Positions 12,484 through 22,704 of a stretch of DNA of 64,000 nt are shown here, in pieces. Position 1 is the first letter of the stretch, and every line of letters begins with the position of its first letter. The DNA is from Marinomonas balearica. Lineage in GTDB: Bacteria; Pseudomonadota; Gammaproteobacteria; Pseudomonadales; Marinomonadaceae. Location of the stretch: assembly GCF_004362145.1 (NCBI RefSeq), contig NZ_SNXC01000012.1, positions 248,001 to 312,000 on the forward strand. The letters run 5' to 3'. The position numbers were made by a program, and so were the translations under genes. The notes under the pieces were generated by a model that was given only the letters and a program-made list of their open reading frames with translations, did no database searches and was not told where the DNA came from.

Positions 12484-14028
12484 TCAGGTGGTCAAAATTC
12501 GCATCAATTGTTTGTAGTCTTCTCGGATATCAGAATCCGTGTCTTGTAACTCTTTTATTTTACGAATCGCATGTAACGCCGTTGTATGGTCTCGGCCACC
12601 AAAAGCATCTCCGATTTCCGGCAAGCTATGATTCGTAAGTTCTTTTGCCAATGACATCGCCACTTGACGCGGCCTTGCGACAGAGCGACTGCGGCGTTTC
12701 GACAAAAGATCACTGATCTTTATTTTATAATATTCCGCAACAATTCGCTGAATATTATCAATGTTTACTAGCTTGTCTTGCAAGGCCAGCAAGTCTTTTA
12801 ACGATTCTCTTACAAAGTCCGGCGTAATCGCACGCCCTGTAAAATGTGAGTTTGCAATAACACGTTTTAACGCGCCTTCAAGTTCACGAACGTTGGAGCG
12901 AATCTTTTGCGCAATAAAGAACGCGGAATCATACGATAATTTCACGCCACTTTCTTCTGCTTTACGCATGAGAATTGCCACGCGGGTTTCAAGCTCAGGC
13001 GGTTCAACGGCTACGGTCAGTCCCCAACCAAAGCGAGATTTCAACCGATCTTCTAACCCTTGAATCTCTTTAGGATAACGATCACAGGTCAGAATCATTT
13101 GCTGACCCCCTTCTAATAAGGCGTTGAAGGTATGAAAGAACTCTTCTTGTGTACGATCTTTACCAGCGAAAAATTGAATATCATCGATCAACAGAGCATC
13201 AACCGAACGATAATAACGTTTGAAGTCATTTATGGCGTTAAGCTGTAACGCTTTTACCATATCAGCAACAAATCGTTCTGAATGCAGATACACGACTTTA
13301 GCATTTGGGTTGTGGCGCATTAACTCTGTACCGACCGCTTGCATTAAGTGAGTTTTACCTAAACCAACCCCACCGTATATAAAGAGAGGGTTATAAGCCC
13401 CTCCGGGGTTTTCAGCGACTTGACGCGCTGCTGCGTGGGCCAGTTGGTTTGATTTACCTTCAACAAAATTATCAAAAGTAAAAGAATTGTTTAGGTTTGC
13501 ACCGTGATTAATTCCGCCTTCAACTTCGACTTTACGATTCGGTTGAGTCAACGGCAGCTGGCCTTGTTCATAGGGTTCAAGGTCGCCATTTAAAAAAGCT
13601 TCCGTGTCCGACAAGGTTAAAGGCGCTTCAAACTCAAGACCCGACACCGGCTCCTCACTCGATTCATCCATTATTTGGCCTGGACGATAGCCGGAATCGT
13701 TTTCAACTTTCACCACAGGCGGTGTTTTCGTTTCAACGACAGGAGGCGGAGAAGGAGGGGGGGTATTCGCAGAAAATGCATGTTGTTTTACCGCCAACGT
13801 CAAATTGGGAGCAGGGCTTTCACCCGAAAACTCAGCAAGCAGTTCTTTGATACGAGCCTGATACTTATTATTAACCCAATCGAGCACAAAACGGTTAGGG
13901 GCAAAAAGGCACAATTCTCCCGACGCAGACTCTTCAGCCTGTAACGGACGAATCCATGTATTGAACTGTGATGCGGAAACTTCATCTTGTAGTTTGTCAA
14001 GACAACGTTCCCAAAACTCCAAAGACAC
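12484..14028 (-). CDS. dnaA: Chromosomal replication initiator DnaA
   Basis: AAA+ initiator that binds DnaA boxes and opens oriC. Seen in order: the domain I segment [24 protein letters not shown], a long acidic/proline-rich domain II (about residues 85-170, giving the greater length of 514 compared with 467 in E. coli), Walker [10 protein letters not shown], Walker [10 protein letters not shown], and the domain IV DNA-binding signature [11 protein letters not shown]. It heads the minus-strand dnaA-dnaN-recF-gyrB operon; its upstream spacer contains several DnaA boxes that suit autoregulation. Confidence 0.98.
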   Translation of the reverse strand: MSLEFWERCLDKLQDEVSASQFNTWIRPLQAEESASGELCLFAPNRFVLDWVNNKYQARIKELLAEFSGESPAPNLTLAVKQHAFSANTPPPSPPPVVETKTPPVVKVENDSGYRPGQIMDESSEEPVSGLEFEAPLTLSDTEAFLNGDLEPYEQGQLPLTQPNRKVEVEGGINHGANLNNSFTFDNFVEGKSNQLAHAAARQVAENPGGAYNPLFIYGGVGLGKTHLMQAVGTELMRHNPNAKVVYLHSERFVADMVKALQLNAINDFKRYYRSVDALLIDDIQFFAGKDRTQEEFFHTFNALLEGGQQMILTCDRYPKEIQGLEDRLKSRFGWGLTVAVEPPELETRVAILMRKAEESGVKLSYDSAFFIAQKIRSNVRELEGALKRVIANSHFTGRAITPDFVRESLKDLLALQDKLVNIDNIQRIVAEYYKIKISDLLSKRRSRSVARPRQVAMSLAKELTNHSLPEIGDAFGGRDHTTALHAIRKIKELQDTDSDIREDYKQLMRILTT

Positions 14029-14427
14029 TGAACAGCACTCCCAGAAACATTGGCGAAACAGAAGCGAAATAGTAACCTGCCGCCGTCAACTTATCCACAA
14101 AAAATACGAAAAAACACACATGCTAACAGGCTAGCATTGTAATGTTAGTAACTAGACAAGTTATGCACAGCAGTGCAAAACCAATTCTTTTTGTGCATAG
14201 AATGGCAGGTTATCAACATATTAACAGGGGTACGAAAAACATTTTATTAACAGGTAAGGTTTTTACATAACACTATGTTAATAAAAACAAAAATAGGCAT
14301 CACAACTTATAAATGTGGAAAACTTTTTAATCGCTGATTTTCTTTATTCACACTATATTGATAAGGCTGTGGGTATTTTATTAACGAAATGTGTGTATAT
14401 TTTTTATCAAATTAAACTCGTTTTTCA
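14029..14427. promoter_or_regulatory. dnaA-rpmH spacer with scattered DnaA boxes
   Basis: About 400 bp of AT-rich sequence without a gene. Boxes matching or close to TTATCCACA are seen at 14091-14099 (perfect), 14161-14169 (TTATGCACA), 14210-14218 (TTATCAACA), 14314-14322 (complement of TTTTCCACA) and 14344-14352 (TTATTCACA). It is the divergent promoter region of dnaA and rpmH. It could be a secondary or alternative origin as in Pseudomonas, but I rate the mnmE-mnmG spacer higher. Confidence 0.65.
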
Positions 14428-14456
14428 TTGAATTTCAGAAGTAAACCTTCTAGAAT
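14428..14456 (+). promoter_or_regulatory. Sigma70-type promoter of rpmH-rnpA
   Basis: TTGAAT (14428-14433) and TAGAAT (14451-14456) are separated by 17 bp, about 100 bp in front of the rpmH start. The spacing is ideal and each element is one base from consensus. Confidence 0.7.
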
Positions 14457-14557
14457 TCGCGCCCTGATTTACCGATCAAATACGATCAAATCGTTATGGA
14501 GGCTTGGCTAAGGCTAACCCTCAAACTCTGAAACACTGATTCAGTGAGAGAATAGAA

Positions 14558-14692
14558 ATGAAAAGAACTTTCCAACCTAGCGTATTAAAACGTAAGCGTA
14601 ACCACGGTTTCCGTGCACGTATGGCTACTAAAGGCGGACGTCAAGTTATCGCTCGTCGCCGTGCTCGTGGTCGCAAGGCTCTAAGCGCTTAA
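14558..14692 (+). CDS. rpmH: 50S ribosomal protein L34
   Basis: A 44-residue, very basic ribosomal protein. It begins [14 protein letters not shown] and contains the diagnostic [13 protein letters not shown] and LARRRAKGRK-like end (here [14 protein letters not shown]). The size and sequence are typical of L34. It is directly followed, 7 bp later, by rnpA, the universally conserved rpmH-rnpA pairing. Confidence 0.98.
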   Translation: MKRTFQPSVLKRKRNHGFRARMATKGGRQVIARRRARGRKALSA

Positions 14693-14699
14693 TTCGCAT

Positions 14700-15098
14700 A
14701 TGGCCGAATATTGTTTTCCCCGGCATAACAGACTCCTGAATGCCGGGGATTATCAATCCGTCTTCAATAACACTTCTTTCAAAGTCTTCGCAGGCGAATT
14801 TCTTATTTTAGCACATAAACAGTCAGGCACTCATGCCAGACTCGGTCTTATCGTAGCTAAAAAAAATGAAAAACGAGCCGTTGGTCGAAATCGCATTAAG
14901 AGGGTGGTGAGGGAATCATTTCGTCATCACAAAATGGGGCTCAATGACTTAGATATCGTCTTTCTTGCTCGAAAAGGCATTAAAGAGATCGATAACCAAG
15001 AATTGCATAAACGCTTAGAAAAAGCGTGGGCTCAACTTGCGAAAAAAGCCGTCAAGGCGAAAAAATCATCAAAAGCAGTATTATCACCAGAGAAATAA
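14700..15098 (+). CDS. rnpA: Ribonuclease P protein component
   Basis: Protein subunit of RNase P, which matures the 5' ends of tRNAs. The 132 residues contain the family RNR signature GRNRIKRVVRESFR (about 61-74), an N-terminal FPRHNRLLNAGDYQSVF block and a lysine-rich C-terminal tail. It starts 7 bp after rpmH. The small gene yidD, which normally separates rnpA from yidC, is absent: only 123 bp follow before yidC. Confidence 0.96.
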   Translation: MAEYCFPRHNRLLNAGDYQSVFNNTSFKVFAGEFLILAHKQSGTHARLGLIVAKKNEKRAVGRNRIKRVVRESFRHHKMGLNDLDIVFLARKGIKEIDNQELHKRLEKAWAQLAKKAVKAKKSSKAVLSPEK

Positions 15099-15221
15099 GC
15101 TGAAAAAGCGACCAAAGGCTGGTTTAATAGCGCTTGATTTTGAAAAAGGCTCTGGTAAGCGATTTAAATTGCTAAAAATATCAGAGTCTGTTGTCCAACC
15201 AATCAAATTTAGTTGAGTACC

Positions 15222-16883
15222 ATGGATTTCAGACGTTACTTTTTATGGGGTGCCCTATTCGTAAGCGGCTATCTTCTGTTTTTACAGTGGAACCAAGATT
15301 ACGGACCTCAATCTCAAGCAGCTCAACCCGTTGCGCAAAACCAAAATGCAATCAGCAACGAAACGAGCACAGACAGTGATTTACCTAACGCAGCCAGCAA
15401 TACTACATTGCCAGCAAGCGAAACAGATGTACCTGGTAATGCAAAAGCTCTCGCATCAGGCCAGCTCATCGATGTCAAAACCGATACTCTGGATATTTCG
15501 ATCGATCCTGTTGGTGGTGACTTAGTAGGTGCCTCTTTACTGCAATATAAGAAAACACTGGATGCAATCGATCCATTTGTGATTCTAGAAAAGAATTCGA
15601 CTCGTACATATGTGTCACAAAGTGGTTTGATCGGACGTGACGGTACGGATAACTCAAAAGGCCGCCCAACTTACCATACAGACAAGACTCAATACACTTT
15701 AGCTGACGGTGAAAATACACTGGACGTCAATCTGTACTTTACAGATGAAAAAGGCATCGAGTATATAAAAACCTATCGCTTTACACGTGGCCTATACAGT
15801 GTTGAGCAAAGTATCACGATCAACAACACTTCAACGAGTGATTGGCGTGGTAAGCAGTTCGCACAAATTAAGCGTGACAGCACGGAAGACCCAAGCACAG
15901 CAACAAGCCTTGGCCTTCAACCTTACTTAGGTGGTGCAATATCCACAGACGAAGTTAGGTACGAAAAAGTATCTTTCTCTGATATGGAAGAAAAGCCCGC
16001 TAAAATCAGCACGAATTCAGGTTGGGTTTCGCTTTTACAGCATTACTTTGTGTCTGCATGGATTCCAAAACAAGGCGAGACAGTAACACTTCAAACTCGC
16101 TCTAAAAACGGCATCAACTTTATTGGTTTTACTGGACCAGAAGTAGAAATTCCAGCGGGGCAAAAAGGCACGTTAAGCGCGACATTCTATGTTGGGCCGA
16201 AGCTTCAAGATCAATTAGCAGCGACTGCGACAAACCTTGATAAAACAGTCGACTACGGCATGCTGTGGTGGCTTGCGGAACCATTATTCTGGTTACTAAC
16301 CGCTATCCAGTCTGTTGTTATCAACTGGGGTGTTGCAATTATCCTGATCGTTGTTTGTGTGAAAGCAGTATTCTTCAAACTTTCTGCAGCAAGTTATCGT
16401 TCTATGGCGAAAATGCGTAAGTTCGGTCCAGAACTAACGCGTCTGCGTGAGCAACATGGAGACGATAGGCAGAAGATGTCGCAAGCGATGATGGCACTCT
16501 ATAAGAAAGAGAAAATTAACCCACTAGGGGGTTGTCTTCCGATTCTTGTACAAATGCCAGTATTCCTATCCTTGTATTGGGTACTAATGGAATCCGTAGA
16601 GCTACGCCATGCTCCCTTTATGCTGTGGATTAACGACTTGTCGTATATGGACCCATACTATGTACTGCCAATTTTGATGGGGCTTAGCATGTTAGGTCAG
16701 CAAATGCTGAACCCAACACCTCCAGATCCAATGCAAGCACGTATTATGAAGATTATGCCAATCGCATTTACCTTCTTCTTCTTGTGGTTCCCAAGTGGAT
16801 TGGTTCTATACTGGGTAGTCAACAATACCTTGTCGATTGTTCAACAATACGTTATTACCAAGCGTATTGAGGCAGACAAATAA
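15222..16883 (+). CDS. yidC: Membrane protein insertase YidC
   Basis: Inner-membrane insertase for Sec-dependent and independent proteins. The ATG at 15222 is preferred over an in-frame TTG at 15213 because MDFRRYFLWGALF fits the family's first transmembrane helix; this gives 553 residues. An N-terminal helix (7-23) is followed by the large periplasmic beta-supersandwich domain (about 60-340) and the C-terminal core with five helices. The core includes the LGGCLPILVQMPVFLSLYWVL block and the end FFFLWFPSGLVLYWVVNN. It is the third gene of the rpmH-rnpA-yidC group. Confidence 0.97.
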   Translation: MDFRRYFLWGALFVSGYLLFLQWNQDYGPQSQAAQPVAQNQNAISNETSTDSDLPNAASNTTLPASETDVPGNAKALASGQLIDVKTDTLDISIDPVGGDLVGASLLQYKKTLDAIDPFVILEKNSTRTYVSQSGLIGRDGTDNSKGRPTYHTDKTQYTLADGENTLDVNLYFTDEKGIEYIKTYRFTRGLYSVEQSITINNTSTSDWRGKQFAQIKRDSTEDPSTATSLGLQPYLGGAISTDEVRYEKVSFSDMEEKPAKISTNSGWVSLLQHYFVSAWIPKQGETVTLQTRSKNGINFIGFTGPEVEIPAGQKGTLSATFYVGPKLQDQLAATATNLDKTVDYGMLWWLAEPLFWLLTAIQSVVINWGVAIILIVVCVKAVFFKLSAASYRSMAKMRKFGPELTRLREQHGDDRQKMSQAMMALYKKEKINPLGGCLPILVQMPVFLSLYWVLMESVELRHAPFMLWINDLSYMDPYYVLPILMGLSMLGQQMLNPTPPDPMQARIMKIMPIAFTFFFLWFPSGLVLYWVVNNTLSIVQQYVITKRIEADK

Positions 16884-16920
16884 CCAGCCTCTAAAAAGCG
16901 GGTAAGACATTAATTGATTG

Positions 16921-16948
16921 AAAAGGCTTCCAACAGGAAGCCTTTTTA
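16921..16948 (+). terminator. Intrinsic terminator after yidC
   Basis: An 11-bp perfect stem (16921-16931 with 16936-16946) closes on the loop AACA and ends in five T residues, 37 bp after the yidC stop. Confidence 0.9.
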
Positions 16949-17108
16949 GTATCTAATATTTAAATACATATCCAATACAACACTGAACCATGACCGATCA
17001 TATTCCTATCTAAAGCTATTTTTAACCTCTGGTGCAACCAACACCAAACATCACTTTAGATAAGCAAGCACTTAATTACAGACAAATAATTTATCAAAAG
17101 AGCCTTAC

Positions 17109-18488
17109 ATGACTGACTTTCAGCAGCTAATGGATCAAGACACGATTGCCGCTCAAGCAACAGCACCGGGTCGCGGTGGCGTCGGAATCATCCGTTTATC
17201 AGGTCCAAAAAGCTTAGAGATAGCAAAAGCCATTATTGGATTCGAACCTAAGCCTCGTTACGCGCATTATGTACCTTTTAAAGATTCAAATGACGAGCAA
17301 ATAGATCAGGGAATCGCTTTGTACTTTCCTGGACCGAACTCGTTTACAGGTGAAGATGTATTTGAGCTTCAAGGGCACGGTGGCCCAGTCATACTCGATA
17401 TGCTAATGAGTCAATGCACTTCATTAGGCGCACGGCTAGCAAGGCCAGGGGAATTCTCTGAGCGCGCATTTTTAAATGATAAGATGGACTTAACACAAGC
17501 AGAAGCCATCGCAGACCTTATCGATTCATCATCAGAACAAGCGGCGAAATGTGCATTGCGTTCTCTGCAAGGCGCGTTTTCAAAACGAGTCACAGAACTC
17601 GTAGAAGCCTTAATCCATTTGCGAATTTACGTAGAAGCGGCCATTGATTTTCCTGAAGAAGAAATCGACTTTATTGGCGATGGGAAAGTCGCAGCCGACC
17701 TCAAAGGTATTCAAATAAAACTTGGTGAGGTTCTAAAAGAAGCAAACCAAGGTGCTTTATTAAGAGAAGGGATGAATGTTGTCATAGCAGGGAGGCCGAA
17801 TGCAGGTAAATCAAGCCTTCTCAATGCTTTATCAGGAAAAGACTCCGCCATAGTGACAAACATTGAAGGGACCACCCGAGATGTCCTACGCGAGCACATA
17901 CATTTAGACGGCATGCCGCTTCATATCATTGATACAGCAGGCTTACGTGACAGCCCAGACGAAGTTGAACGAATTGGAATACAAAGAGCGTGGGAAGAAA
18001 TTCATAAGGCAGACCGAATTCTATTGATGGTAGATAGCCAGACCGTCAATTCAAAAAATCCAGATGAAATTTGGCCGGAATTTGTCGCTCAGCTTCCTTC
18101 TCGTGAAAAACTAACCCTCGTGAGAAATAAGGTAGACCTAACCACCGAGTCAACAGGGTTAGAGACTATTCAGGGTCTTCCAATCATCTCGTTATCTGCT
18201 AAAACAGAACAAGGCATCGATGCTTTGTCTCAGCATCTAAAATCGGTCATGGGGTTTGAAAGCACCACTGAGGGTGGCTTTATTGCACGTAGAAGACATA
18301 TTGAAGCGTTAAATAAAGCAAGTGGCTTCTTACGTTCTGGACATGACCAATTACATGGTTTTGGAGCTGGAGAACTTTTGGCAGAAGATCTAAAAGAAGC
18401 GCAACAGGCACTGAGTGAAATTACAGGTGAGTTCACCAGCGACGATCTGCTAGGTCGAATATTTGGTTCATTTTGTATCGGCAAATAG
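17109..18488 (+). CDS. mnmE: tRNA modification GTPase MnmE (TrmE)
   Basis: GTPase that, with MnmG, installs the carboxymethylaminomethyl group on wobble uridine 34 of tRNAs. The 459 residues show the N-terminal formyl-THF-binding domain ([21 protein letters not shown]), the G1 box [15 protein letters not shown]3 DTAGLRD, G4 NKVDL, and the invariant C-terminal CIGK (Cys456). Its partner mnmG is the next gene, across the candidate origin. Confidence 0.97.
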   Translation: MTDFQQLMDQDTIAAQATAPGRGGVGIIRLSGPKSLEIAKAIIGFEPKPRYAHYVPFKDSNDEQIDQGIALYFPGPNSFTGEDVFELQGHGGPVILDMLMSQCTSLGARLARPGEFSERAFLNDKMDLTQAEAIADLIDSSSEQAAKCALRSLQGAFSKRVTELVEALIHLRIYVEAAIDFPEEEIDFIGDGKVAADLKGIQIKLGEVLKEANQGALLREGMNVVIAGRPNAGKSSLLNALSGKDSAIVTNIEGTTRDVLREHIHLDGMPLHIIDTAGLRDSPDEVERIGIQRAWEEIHKADRILLMVDSQTVNSKNPDEIWPEFVAQLPSREKLTLVRNKVDLTTESTGLETIQGLPIISLSAKTEQGIDALSQHLKSVMGFESTTEGGFIARRRHIEALNKASGFLRSGHDQLHGFGAGELLAEDLKEAQQALSEITGEFTSDDLLGRIFGSFCIGK

Positions 18489-18511
18489 ACCTCTTCTTCA
18501 TCAAGCTCAAA

Positions 18512-18550
18512 GACGTTTAAAAAAGGGCTTCAGGCTCTTTTTTAAACGTC
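18512..18550 (+). terminator. Terminator after mnmE
   Basis: A stem of about 17 bp with one mismatch (18512-18528 with 18534-18550) around TTCAG, with the T-tract inside the right arm. It insulates the origin spacer from mnmE transcription. Confidence 0.8.
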
Positions 18551-18599
18551 ACCTTTCTCACTTCATTTCGCTCTAAAGCCTTTCTCAATACTGACCCAC

Positions 18600-19200
18600 C
18601 TCTTCTTTATCAACAATCGCGCTCTAAATTCCATTTTCTGTATGCTTTTCACCTTATCCACACTATTTGCGTATTCATTTATCGATTTTTTACCCACAAT
18701 AATGAGGTAGGATATCTGTCAAGAAATTTTATTAACATTTTTTTTGACTAAAAAAAGCCGATATGCAAAAAAATATAACTATTTTCATTGTGGATTAAAA
18801 ATATAAAAAACCGCTGTATATATCCCCAAAAAATATAAAAAACCTAATAATTTCATAAAGTTATAAACAAAAATGAGATCGCCTTAGCCTGTGGAAAATA
18901 TTGGTGATAGCTTTATAGGAAGTTTTGCACAGTTTTGAACAAATCCACAGGCAATATTTCAGCTTGTATAACTAACAAGGTTATACACAAGAATACTTAC
19001 CCACATCCCAAGCATCTAAAGTGTTATTTAACAAGGTTAAAAATTTTTAATTTTATGTTTTATATGGTTTTTTTTAAGTTATAAACAGAAAAACGCCTCC
19101 TATTAAATAACAATAAACATAAGATTTAAGATATATATACTTATATTTTTATTTATGATGACCGGGAGATGTCAGTTGTCGCTCTTTCTTTTTAAAAAAT
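18600..19200. other. Candidate chromosomal replication origin oriC
   Basis: This 782-bp spacer between mnmE and mnmG is extremely AT-rich and has the densest DnaA-box cluster in the window. Boxes are TTATCCACA at 18654, TTACCCACA at 18690 and 18997, TTTTGCACA at 18923 and TTATACACA at 18981, with complement-strand forms at 18789 (TAATCCACA) and 18890 (TTTTCCACA). The boxes are followed at 19021-19160 by long A/T runs that would serve as the unwinding element, next to mnmG, as in E. coli. GATC sites are scarce. parA and parB lie within 4 kb. The call is by pattern; no GC-skew computation was possible. Confidence 0.78.
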
Positions 19201-19270
19201 GTCCGATATACTAAGCGCCCTCATCTGAGTTGTTCGTTTTTTAGTCATATTTTAGTTACCGAGGTATTGA

Positions 19271-21160
19271 GTGGATTTCCCAAGTCGTTTTGACGTTATC
19301 ATAGTGGGTGGTGGACATGCAGGAACCGAAGCCGCACTTGCAGCAGCTCGTACTGGAGCAAAAACACTTCTGTTAAGTCATAACATAGAAACGTTAGGCC
19401 AGATGTCTTGTAATCCAGCCATTGGTGGAATAGGAAAATCTCACCTCGTTAAAGAAATTGATGCTTTGGATGGCGCTATGGCACTGGCGACTGACCGAGG
19501 TGGTATTCAATTTCGGACTTTGAATTCTCGTAAAGGACCTGCAGTCCGTGCTACTCGAGCTCAAGCGGACAGGATTCTTTACAAAGCTGCAATTCGTCAT
19601 CAACTTGAAAATCAAGAGAACCTTTGGCTATTTCAACAATCTTGTGAAGATTTAATTGTTGAAAACGGAGCGGCTCGTGGTGTTGTAACTCAAACTGGAA
19701 TTCGTTTTTTAAGTAAAACAGTGGTATTGACCGCGGGAACATTTCTGGGTGGCATAATACACGTAGGGCTTCAAAATCATTCTGGAGGCCGAGCAGGGGA
19801 TCCACCATCAATTGGTCTTGCCGAGAAACTTCGAGCACTGCCTTTCAGAGTTGATCGCCTAAAAACGGGGACACCACCGCGAATTGACGCACGATCCGTT
19901 GATTTTAGTGTTATGCAAGCTCAACCGGGTGATGATGTTACACCTGTGATGTCCTACATGGGAGCATCAAATATGCACCCACAACAAATCAACTGTTACA
20001 TCACTCATACTAACGAACATACTCATGACATTATTCGTTCAGGTATGGACAGATCCCCTATGTATACAGGGGTAATTGAAGGCGTAGGCCCACGCTATTG
20101 CCCATCCATTGAAGATAAAATCGTCCGATTTGCTGATAAGAACTCGCATCAAATCTTTATCGAACCTGAAGGTTTAACAACACACGAGTTGTATCCGAAT
20201 GGCATTTCGACGTCATTACCTTTCGATGTACAGCTTGATCTTGTTCGCTCTATGAAAGGTATGGAAAATGCTCATATTACGCGTCCTGGTTACGCTATTG
20301 AGTACGATTACTTTAATCCTCAAGATCTTAAGTATTCGTTAGAAACCAAACATATGCCTGGATTGTTCTTTGCTGGCCAAATTAACGGTACAACAGGGTA
20401 CGAAGAAGCGGGAGCACAAGGTTTATTAGCGGGTCTAAACGCAGCATTACAATCTCAAGATAAAGACGCTTGGACTCCAAGACGGGATGAAGCTTATCTT
20501 GGCGTGCTGGTGGATGACCTAATAACAATGGGCACAAAAGAGCCTTACCGCATGTTTACCAGTCGTGCTGAATATCGATTGGTTTTGCGTGAAGATAACG
20601 CTGACATGCGTTTGACCGAAAAAGGGTATGAATTGGGTGTGGTGTCTGATGAGCGATGGGCTGCGTTTTGTAAAAAGCGTGAATCCATTGAGCGAGAAAC
20701 TCAGCGCATGAAATCAAGCTGGATAGTGCCTAACTCGCCAGAATCAGCAGCGATCAATCCTAAACTAGAAACGCCAATGTCGCGTGAGTACAGTTTGTTG
20801 GATTTGCTTAAGCGTCCGGGAATTGAATATGCGGATGTTGCGAATCTAAAAAATGCGCCAGAAGAAGAAATTGACAGTCAGGTCGCAGAGCAGGTTCAAA
20901 TATCGGTTAAGTATGAGGGATACATCACACGTCAAGCGGATGACATTGAGCGACTGCGCCGCCAAGAAAATACCGTATTACCGGAAGATCTTGATTACTC
21001 TGTGATCGATGGTTTATCTAATGAAGTTAAACAAAAATTGATGGATTCTAAGCCTCAGACTCTGGCAGCAGCCTCACGTATTCAAGGGATTACGCCTGCA
21101 GCGGTTTCTTTACTGCTGGTTCATTTGAAAAAGCGTGCGATTGCACGCAAAAGTGCCTAG
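19271..21160 (+). CDS. mnmG: tRNA uridine-5-carboxymethylaminomethyl synthase MnmG (GidA)
   Basis: FAD-dependent partner of MnmE in wobble uridine modification. The 629 residues (same as E. coli) begin with the FAD motif [11 protein letters not shown] (12-22) and contain [30 protein letters not shown], and the [14 protein letters not shown] block before the C-terminal helical domain. The start codon is GTG at 19271, supported by a GAGGT ribosome site and by the lack of any other suitable start. It is the first gene right of the candidate oriC. Confidence 0.97.
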   Translation: MDFPSRFDVIIVGGGHAGTEAALAAARTGAKTLLLSHNIETLGQMSCNPAIGGIGKSHLVKEIDALDGAMALATDRGGIQFRTLNSRKGPAVRATRAQADRILYKAAIRHQLENQENLWLFQQSCEDLIVENGAARGVVTQTGIRFLSKTVVLTAGTFLGGIIHVGLQNHSGGRAGDPPSIGLAEKLRALPFRVDRLKTGTPPRIDARSVDFSVMQAQPGDDVTPVMSYMGASNMHPQQINCYITHTNEHTHDIIRSGMDRSPMYTGVIEGVGPRYCPSIEDKIVRFADKNSHQIFIEPEGLTTHELYPNGISTSLPFDVQLDLVRSMKGMENAHITRPGYAIEYDYFNPQDLKYSLETKHMPGLFFAGQINGTTGYEEAGAQGLLAGLNAALQSQDKDAWTPRRDEAYLGVLVDDLITMGTKEPYRMFTSRAEYRLVLREDNADMRLTEKGYELGVVSDERWAAFCKKRESIERETQRMKSSWIVPNSPESAAINPKLETPMSREYSLLDLLKRPGIEYADVANLKNAPEEEIDSQVAEQVQISVKYEGYITRQADDIERLRRQENTVLPEDLDYSVIDGLSNEVKQKLMDSKPQTLAAASRIQGITPAAVSLLLVHLKKRAIARKSA

Positions 21161-21198
21161 AATCTCCGCCATACTTTTGGTGAATTCTGGAAACGGTT

Positions 21199-21825
21199 GT
21201 GACTCACATTGAAATGATTCGAAAAGGCGCTCTGGATTTAGGGCTTTCTTTAACTGAAAACACACTGCAACAACTTGAGCGTTATCTTGAGTTGCTGCAA
21301 AAGTGGAATAAAGCGTATAACCTCACGGCAATCAGAAACGCCGATCAAATGGTGTCCCTCCATTTGATCGATAGTTTGTCGACTATTCCTTTTATCAAAG
21401 GGGATAATATAATCGATGTGGGAACCGGACCTGGGTTGCCGGGCATGGTACTTGCAATCTGTTTGCCGGACAAATCGTTTACTTTGCTCGATAGCAATGG
21501 CAAAAAAACACGCTTCCTAACACAGGTTAAAATGGATTTGGGCTTGTCGAATGTGACGGTTGCCAATGAGCGAGTGGAAAAACATGTAAATCAAGGGCAC
21601 TATGATCATGTTATTTCTCGAGCATTTGCTTCATTGGAAGACATGATTAACTGGTGTCTGCCTCTGCCTCACAAAGACGGTAATTTTTTGGCTATGAAAG
21701 GGGTTTACCCTGAAAATGAGATCAATCAATTACCCGATGGTGTTATCGTACAAGACGTTTTTCCTTTAATGGTTCCAACGATAGATGCAGAACGACATAT
21801 GGTCGTAATGACACGTAAAGGATAG
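21199..21825 (+). CDS. rsmG: 16S rRNA (guanine527-N7)-methyltransferase RsmG (GidB)
   Basis: SAM-dependent methyltransferase acting on G527 of 16S rRNA. The 208 residues contain the SAM-binding motif DVGTGPGLPGMVLA (about 73-86), YNLTAIR near residue 41 and the ISRAFASLEDMI block. A GTG start at 21199 is used; an ATG at 21214 is an alternative that loses five residues. It follows mnmG by 38 bp and runs into parA, with only 4 bp between, so all four genes look co-transcribed. Confidence 0.95.
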   Translation: MTHIEMIRKGALDLGLSLTENTLQQLERYLELLQKWNKAYNLTAIRNADQMVSLHLIDSLSTIPFIKGDNIIDVGTGPGLPGMVLAICLPDKSFTLLDSNGKKTRFLTQVKMDLGLSNVTVANERVEKHVNQGHYDHVISRAFASLEDMINWCLPLPHKDGNFLAMKGVYPENEINQLPDGVIVQDVFPLMVPTIDAERHMVVMTRKG

Positions 21826-21829
21826 ATGA

Positions 21830-22603
21830 ATGGCCAAAATCATAGCAGTAACAAATCAAAAAGGCGGGGTCGGTAAGACCACGACTTGTGTGAATCTCGC
21901 AGCATCCCTTGCTGCTATGAAAAGACGTGTCCTGTTGATAGATTTAGACCCTCAGGGTAATGCGACAACAGGCAGCGGTTTGGCGAAAGAGGAATTGGAT
22001 ACCAGTGTATTTGACGTACTCATCGGCACTCATGGTGTAAGAGAGGTCATGAAACCGTGTGAATCTTCTGGTTATCAAGTCCTGCCAGCGAACGGCGATT
22101 TAACAGGGGCTGAAGTCGTCTTATTAGATTTGCCCAGCAAAGAAACACGCTTACGTGCCAGCTTGTATGAAGTCGAAAGTGAATTCGATTATGTTCTATT
22201 GGACTGTCCTCCTTCGTTAAATATGCTCACAGTGAATGCCTTAGCTGCGGCTCAGGGTGTCCTGATCCCCGTGCAATGTGAATACTATGCGCTTGAAGGT
22301 TTGACGGCTTTGTTGCAAACCATAGAGACCATATCTACAGCATTAAATCCAGCTCTAAGCATCGAAGGGATTATTCGTACAATGTACGATCCTCGTCCAA
22401 GCTTAACGCACGATGTCTCTTCTCAGCTCGTTGAGTACTTTGGTGAAAAAGTGTTTGATACTGTCATTCCTCGGAATATTCGTTTGGCGGAAGCGCCAAG
22501 TTATGGACTTCCTGTTTTACAATATGAAAAGCAATCACGAGGCGCCATTGCATACCTTGCATTAGCGGGTGAGTTTGTCCGTAAACGCGCTGCTGTCGCC
22601 TAG
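21830..22603 (+). CDS. parA: Chromosome partitioning ATPase ParA (Soj)
   Basis: Deviant-Walker ATPase that moves ParB-parS complexes to segregate the newly replicated origin. The 257 residues start with the signature KGGVGKTT (11-18), with DLDPQGNATTG and the VLLDCPPSL Walker B following. There is no N-terminal DNA-binding extension, so this is the chromosomal (Soj) rather than the plasmid P1 type. It lies 101 bp upstream of parB. Confidence 0.96.
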   Translation: MAKIIAVTNQKGGVGKTTTCVNLAASLAAMKRRVLLIDLDPQGNATTGSGLAKEELDTSVFDVLIGTHGVREVMKPCESSGYQVLPANGDLTGAEVVLLDLPSKETRLRASLYEVESEFDYVLLDCPPSLNMLTVNALAAAQGVLIPVQCEYYALEGLTALLQTIETISTALNPALSIEGIIRTMYDPRPSLTHDVSSQLVEYFGEKVFDTVIPRNIRLAEAPSYGLPVLQYEKQSRGAIAYLALAGEFVRKRAAVA

Positions 22604-22704
22604 TTTTTTAGTCAGTAAAGAGTTGTTTTTTAGTGGGTGGTTATAGGCGAACCTACTTTTATATTTTATGTTATCGGCGCGCACTTGAAGAAAGGTTTTA
22701 AAAG

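Noticed and set aside
15213..15221. TTG start of yidC adding three residues
   Set aside because: The ATG at 15222 gives the family's usual N-terminus and needs no rare start codon.
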